Made by a program: the position numbers and the translations under genes
Part shown: in pieces, positions 6,261-9,054 of the stretch
Numbering within the stretch: position 1 is the first letter of the stretch
How the letters are laid out: every line of letters starts with the position of its first letter
Assembly: GCA_012511915.1 (NCBI GenBank)
Contig: JAAZFB010000250.1
Location: forward strand, 1 to 9,054
Length of the DNA stretch: 9,054 nucleotides
Source: Clostridiaceae bacterium
GTDB taxonomy: Bacteria > Bacillota > Clostridia > Monoglobales > Firm-18
Direction of reading: 5' to 3'
The notes under the pieces: model-generated
Database searches by the model: none
Told to the model about the DNA's origin: nothing
Seen by the model: the letters and a program-made list of their open reading frames with translations, nothing else

Positions 6261-7055
6261 TCACCATTCCCTGTCATCGGTCAGTTCTTCTCCTAAATAT
6301 GCGGCAATAACGCGTTTGTCCGATTTAATTTGGGAGGGGGTACCCTTTGCAATTATTTTACCGTAGTCAAGGACATATATCCTTTCACAAATTCTCATAA
6401 CAAGGGACATATCATGTTCAATAAGCAAAATGGTGAGGTTGAACCGCTCCTTGATGTTGCAAACCAGGGCAGATAGTTCATCCGTTTCCACCGGATTCAT
6501 GCCCGCTGCCGGTTCATCAAGCAGTAATACAGATGGCTTTGTTGCCAATGCCCGAGCGATTTCCAGATGGCGCTGCTCGCCGTAAGGCAGGCTACCGGCA
6601 ATCTCATCCCTTTTACCATCAAGTCCCAACAGCTTTAAAAGCTCTATACTTTCCGCCTCAATGCGCTGTTCTTCTATATTAAACTGTCTGCCATGAATAA
6701 TACTTGTAAAAATGCCGTACCCAACATCTTTATGCATTGCGATACGTACATTATCCAGCACTGTTAAGTCTTTAAAAAGACGAATATTTTGAAAAGTCCT
6801 TGCTATGCCCTTTTTACAAATATCATATGGTTTAAGCCCTCGAAGCTTTTGTTTTCCGTTTTTGGTCTTAAAGGTAATATCGCCAAAGGTGGGTACATAA
6901 ACACCCGTTATAAGATTAAACAGCGTTGTTTTGCCCGACCCATTCGGGCCGATGATGCCTACCAATTCGTTGCTAAATATTTCAATGTTCGCATCAAATA
7001 CAGCAGTTAACCCGCCAAAAGATTTAGTAAGTTTATTTATGGTTAATACCGCCAC
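6261..7055 (-). CDS. livG: Branched-chain amino-acid-type ABC transporter ATP-binding protein LivG
   Basis: A 264-aa ATPase. Walker A is GPNGSGKTT (36-44), the Q-loop is ARTFQN with Q89, the signature is LPYGEQR (156-162, the proline being normal for LivG), Walker B is VLLLDEP (176-182) and the switch histidine is H214 in LIEHD. The C-terminal tail after AYLGEEL is the short LivG type. The start codon is GTG (7055-7053), supported by AAGGAAGG (7063-7070) 7 nt upstream within the end of livM. The livM stop is 2 bp before the start, so the two are probably translationally coupled. It forms the ATPase pair with LivF. Confidence 0.96.
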   Translation of the reverse strand: MAVLTINKLTKSFGGLTAVFDANIEIFSNELVGIIGPNGSGKTTLFNLITGVYVPTFGDITFKTKNGKQKLRGLKPYDICKKGIARTFQNIRLFKDLTVLDNVRIAMHKDVGYGIFTSIIHGRQFNIEEQRIEAESIELLKLLGLDGKRDEIAGSLPYGEQRHLEIARALATKPSVLLLDEPAAGMNPVETDELSALVCNIKERFNLTILLIEHDMSLVMRICERIYVLDYGKIIAKGTPSQIKSDKRVIAAYLGEELTDDREW

Positions 7056-7057
7056 TT

Positions 7058-8035
7058 TTAAACCTTCCTTTTTCCCGTGCTGAATTTTTTATGTGTTATG
7101 CCGGAAAAGAGCTTTAATGAGAGCTCTTTTGAGCCCATAATACCCTGCGGGCGCAAAAGCATAATTACAATTAAAATAAGCGCGTAAATTATCATTCTTA
7201 TTTCGGGGAAGCGTTGCAGATAGGTAGAAATAATTGCAAGTATGGCAGCGCCTATTACCGAGCCGGAAAGGCTTCCCATACCTCCTAAAACCACAATAAC
7301 CAATATATCAACCGACTTTGAGAAGTTGAAAATATTGGGTTTGAGATAATAAAAATACGAAGCATACACAGCACCAGCAATGCCTGCAAAAAACGTGCCT
7401 ATAACAAAGGCAATAACTTTATATTTTGTGGTGTTTATACCCATTGCCTCAGCTGCAACTTCATCTTCCCTAACAGATATACATGCCCTCCCGTGAGAAG
7501 AATTTAAGAAATTACGCAGTACAAAATATGTGATAAGTGTTAATGCGAATAACCATGACCAGTTGATGAATTGAGGTATTCCTTGAAGACCTGCGGCACC
7601 ATTGGTAATTTTTAAGTTCGTAAATATAATACGGATAATTTCTGCCATCCCTAATGTTGCAATTGCAAGGTAATCCCCTTTTAAACGCAACGTAGGCAGA
7701 CCGACAACGGCACCGGCTGCCGCCGCCGCAACGGCGCCGGCAACCATGCCGATTATAAATGCAGTATATGTGGGGGCTCTGAGGGTGATAATTGCGCAAA
7801 CGTATGCCCCTATTGCCATGAACCCTGCATGCCCCAAAGAAAACTGACCGGTAAAACCGGTTATCAGGTTAAGGCTGAGCGCCAAAATAATATTGATACA
7901 AATGGTTGCTAATGTTGTCTGAAAATAATCCGAAATTATACCCGTTCTTATTAGTAACTCAATAACGGAATACGTTAAGGCAAGTATAATAAAGGATGTC
8001 AAAAAAGTAGGTTTTATTTTAATCTTCTTGCCCAT
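7058..8035 (-). CDS. livM: Branched-chain amino-acid-type ABC transporter permease LivM
   Basis: A 325-aa very hydrophobic permease with about eight to ten membrane segments (for example around 12-29, 40-60, 68-86, 90-115, 157-176, 204-228, 242-268 and 280-296). Family motifs are GFTGQFSLGHAGFMAIGAY (60-78), TNGAAGLQGIP (144-154), the cytoplasmic coupling loop VREDEVAAEAMGIN (188-201) that contacts the ATPases, VLGGMGSLSG (249-258) and LRPQGIMGSKE (294-304). A run of alanines (101-109) lies in one membrane helix and is unremarkable for the family. It starts 2 bp after the livH stop with GGAGAGAAGG just upstream. It forms the membrane channel with LivH. Confidence 0.95.
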   Translation of the reverse strand: MGKKIKIKPTFLTSFIILALTYSVIELLIRTGIISDYFQTTLATICINIILALSLNLITGFTGQFSLGHAGFMAIGAYVCAIITLRAPTYTAFIIGMVAGAVAAAAAGAVVGLPTLRLKGDYLAIATLGMAEIIRIIFTNLKITNGAAGLQGIPQFINWSWLFALTLITYFVLRNFLNSSHGRACISVREDEVAAEAMGINTTKYKVIAFVIGTFFAGIAGAVYASYFYYLKPNIFNFSKSVDILVIVVLGGMGSLSGSVIGAAILAIISTYLQRFPEIRMIIYALILIVIMLLRPQGIMGSKELSLKLFSGITHKKFSTGKRKV

Positions 8036-8037
8036 AC

Positions 8038-8922
8038 TTACACCTTCTCTCCGGTATTTTTGCCGAGAAGACCGGTCGGTTTGATAATAAGAATTGCTAT
8101 AAGAATTGCAAAAACAACTGCATCACGGTACATCGAATTCCCATATCCGGCAACTAACACCTCTACCATACCGATAAAATAACCACCGATAAAAGCACCG
8201 GGGATAAGCCCAATGCCACCGAAAACGGCGGCCACAAAAGCTTTTAGGCCGGGTATTATGCCCATTAGGGGGTTTATTGAGTTATAGTAAATGCCTACCA
8301 ACACCCCTGCGGCACCGGCAAGTGCCGAGCCTAACGCAAAAGTAAAGGAAATAGTGTTGTTGACACTAATCCCCATCAACTGCGCCGCATCCTTATCAAG
8401 TGAAACGGCACGCATTGCTTTACCTATGCGTGTTTTTTTAACAATCAATTGTAGCAAAACCACCAATATAATGCTAATGGACACTATTAATATTTGTTTC
8501 ATAGAGATTACAATGCTGCCATAATTTAGTGATTCCGCTAACACCCCTTCAATAGGCGGGTATGAACGCACATTGGCTTTCATAAAAAACATGGTAACAT
8601 ACTCAAGAAACAGCGAAACCCCGATAGCGGTAATTAAAACGGTAATTCGAGACGAATTCCGTAACGGCTTATAGGCAACCTTTTCAATCATTACGCCTAA
8701 AATTGCACACACAACCATGGAAATGATTAACGAAGGAAATATCCCAAGCCCTAAAAATGTCATGCAAAAATAGCCCAAATACGCACCTATCATATAGATA
8801 TCGCAATGTGCAAAGTTAATTAAACTAATAATTCCATACACCATGGTATATCCTAGTGCAACAAGCGCATATATGCTGCCTAAGGAAATACCGTTCATGA
8901 GCTGTTGTAAAAACTGTTCCAA
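8038..8922 (-). CDS. livH: Branched-chain amino-acid-type ABC transporter permease LivH
   Basis: A 294-aa permease with about eight membrane segments. The N-terminal signature runs GISLGSIYALVALGYTMVYG (11-30), then INFAHCDIYMIGAY (35-48), where C40 replaces the usual glycine. The coupling loop is RAVSLDKDAAQLMGI (171-185), followed by LKAFVAAVFGGIG (226-238) near the C-terminus and KPTGLLGK (281-288). The start codon is TTG at 8922-8920. It is chosen because a consensus AAGGAGGT (complement of 8928-8935) lies 5 nt upstream and because the resulting N-terminus is the normal one for LivH. It is the first complete gene of the operon in the window and follows the livK remnant by 53 bp. Confidence 0.94.
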   Translation of the reverse strand: MEQFLQQLMNGISLGSIYALVALGYTMVYGIISLINFAHCDIYMIGAYLGYFCMTFLGLGIFPSLIISMVVCAILGVMIEKVAYKPLRNSSRITVLITAIGVSLFLEYVTMFFMKANVRSYPPIEGVLAESLNYGSIVISMKQILIVSISIILVVLLQLIVKKTRIGKAMRAVSLDKDAAQLMGISVNNTISFTFALGSALAGAAGVLVGIYYNSINPLMGIIPGLKAFVAAVFGGIGLIPGAFIGGYFIGMVEVLVAGYGNSMYRDAVVFAILIAILIIKPTGLLGKNTGEKV

Positions 8923-8927
8923 AGGCT

Positions 8928-8935
8928 ACCTCCTT
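8928..8935 (-). promoter_or_regulatory. Consensus ribosome binding site that fixes the TTG start of livH
   Basis: AAGGAGGT on the minus strand, 5 nt before TTG 8922. It fully matches the 3' end of 16S rRNA. The next in-frame ATG is eight codons downstream, inside the conserved N-terminus. Confidence 0.85.
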
Positions 8936-8975
8936 GGAGATGTAATTAATGTCTACTAATACTATATTCAATCAA

Positions 8976-9054
8976 TTATAGTGACAACTTTTCACTACTG
9001 TGTTGAATTCCGTCTTTTAGCCCAATAACAACAATTGCCTTGACGGGGTTGTTG
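8976..9054 (-). CDS. livK: C-terminal end of the substrate-binding protein LivK/LivJ (partial, runs off the window)
   Basis: On the minus strand, the frame entering at 9053 reads 25 codons to a TAA at 8978-8976: NNPVKAIVVIGLKDGIQHSS, then EKLSL. The NP-(I/V)-K-x-x-x-V-I-x-(I/L)-K-(D/N)-G pattern is typical of the extreme C-terminus of periplasmic-type (here lipoprotein) branched-chain amino-acid binding proteins. The gene sits exactly where livK is expected, directly before livH on the same strand. It would deliver the substrate to LivHM outside the membrane. The main body, which would show the binding pocket and lipobox, is outside the window. Other frames through this stretch are short and uninformative. 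Confidence 0.72.
   Translation of the reverse strand, partial: NNPVKAIVVIGLKDGIQHSSEKLSL

Noticed and set aside
7700..7745. GCC/GCN-rich repeat-like stretch in livM
   Set aside because: It encodes the alanine-rich membrane helix of LivM (residues about 101-109), ordinary for a permease and not a DNA repeat with independent function.
8959..8987. Possible minus-strand promoter (TTGTCA, 17 bp, TAGTAT) before livH
   Set aside because: The -35 lies in the last codons of the livK frame and the -10 matches only 4 of 6 bases. An internal promoter is possible, but the region is better explained as the livK end plus a short intergenic gap.
9029..9054. CAACAA/TTGTTG inverted repeat near the right edge
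   Set aside because: Only 6 bp with a 14-base loop, and it falls inside the livK coding frame; likely chance.

Overview
The window looks like a piece of an anaerobic Bacillota (Clostridia-like) chromosome. The reasons are moderate G+C, strong AAGGAGG-type ribosome binding sites, tightly overlapping genes, and a gene set typical of fermenting or acetogenic anaerobes that oxidise lactate. The assignment is inferred from gene content and style, and no taxonomic marker is present.

Left half (plus strand, 108-5560): a lactate (2-hydroxyacid) oxidation cluster. A GntR/FadR-type regulator is followed by a 114-bp control region with a clear sigma-A promoter and a near-ideal FadR-family operator lying over the -10 box and start site. 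Four translationally coupled genes follow: etfB, etfA (with an N-terminal Fe-S domain), a GlcD/LctD-type FAD dehydrogenase, and a LarA-type nickel-pincer lactate racemase. The order matches, from memory, the Acetobacterium woodii lctABCD-F operon, except that the lactate permease (lctE) is missing between dehydrogenase and racemase. The likely chemistry is electron confurcation: the LDH/EtfAB complex uses reduced ferredoxin to push electrons from lactate onto NAD+, and LarA interconverts D- and L-lactate so both isomers can be used.

Right half (minus strand, 9054-5549): a leucine/isoleucine/valine (LIV/HAAT family) ABC transporter operon, read right to left as livK (only its last 25 codons are inside the window)-livH-livM-livG-livF. 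All four full-length components have intact family motifs. LivH starts at TTG and LivG at GTG, each with a good ribosome binding site.

The two operons meet tail to tail and their last genes overlap by 12 bp, with no convincing terminator between them. Whether the transporter serves the hydroxyacid pathway, replacing the missing permease, or is simply an amino-acid importer cannot be decided from the sequence. That is the main open question here. The most solid non-coding finding is the promoter/operator at 841-893, whose 17-bp core I recall as identical to the E. coli PdhR box. I see no tRNA, rRNA, mobile element, CRISPR array or other recognisable defence or novel multi-gene system.
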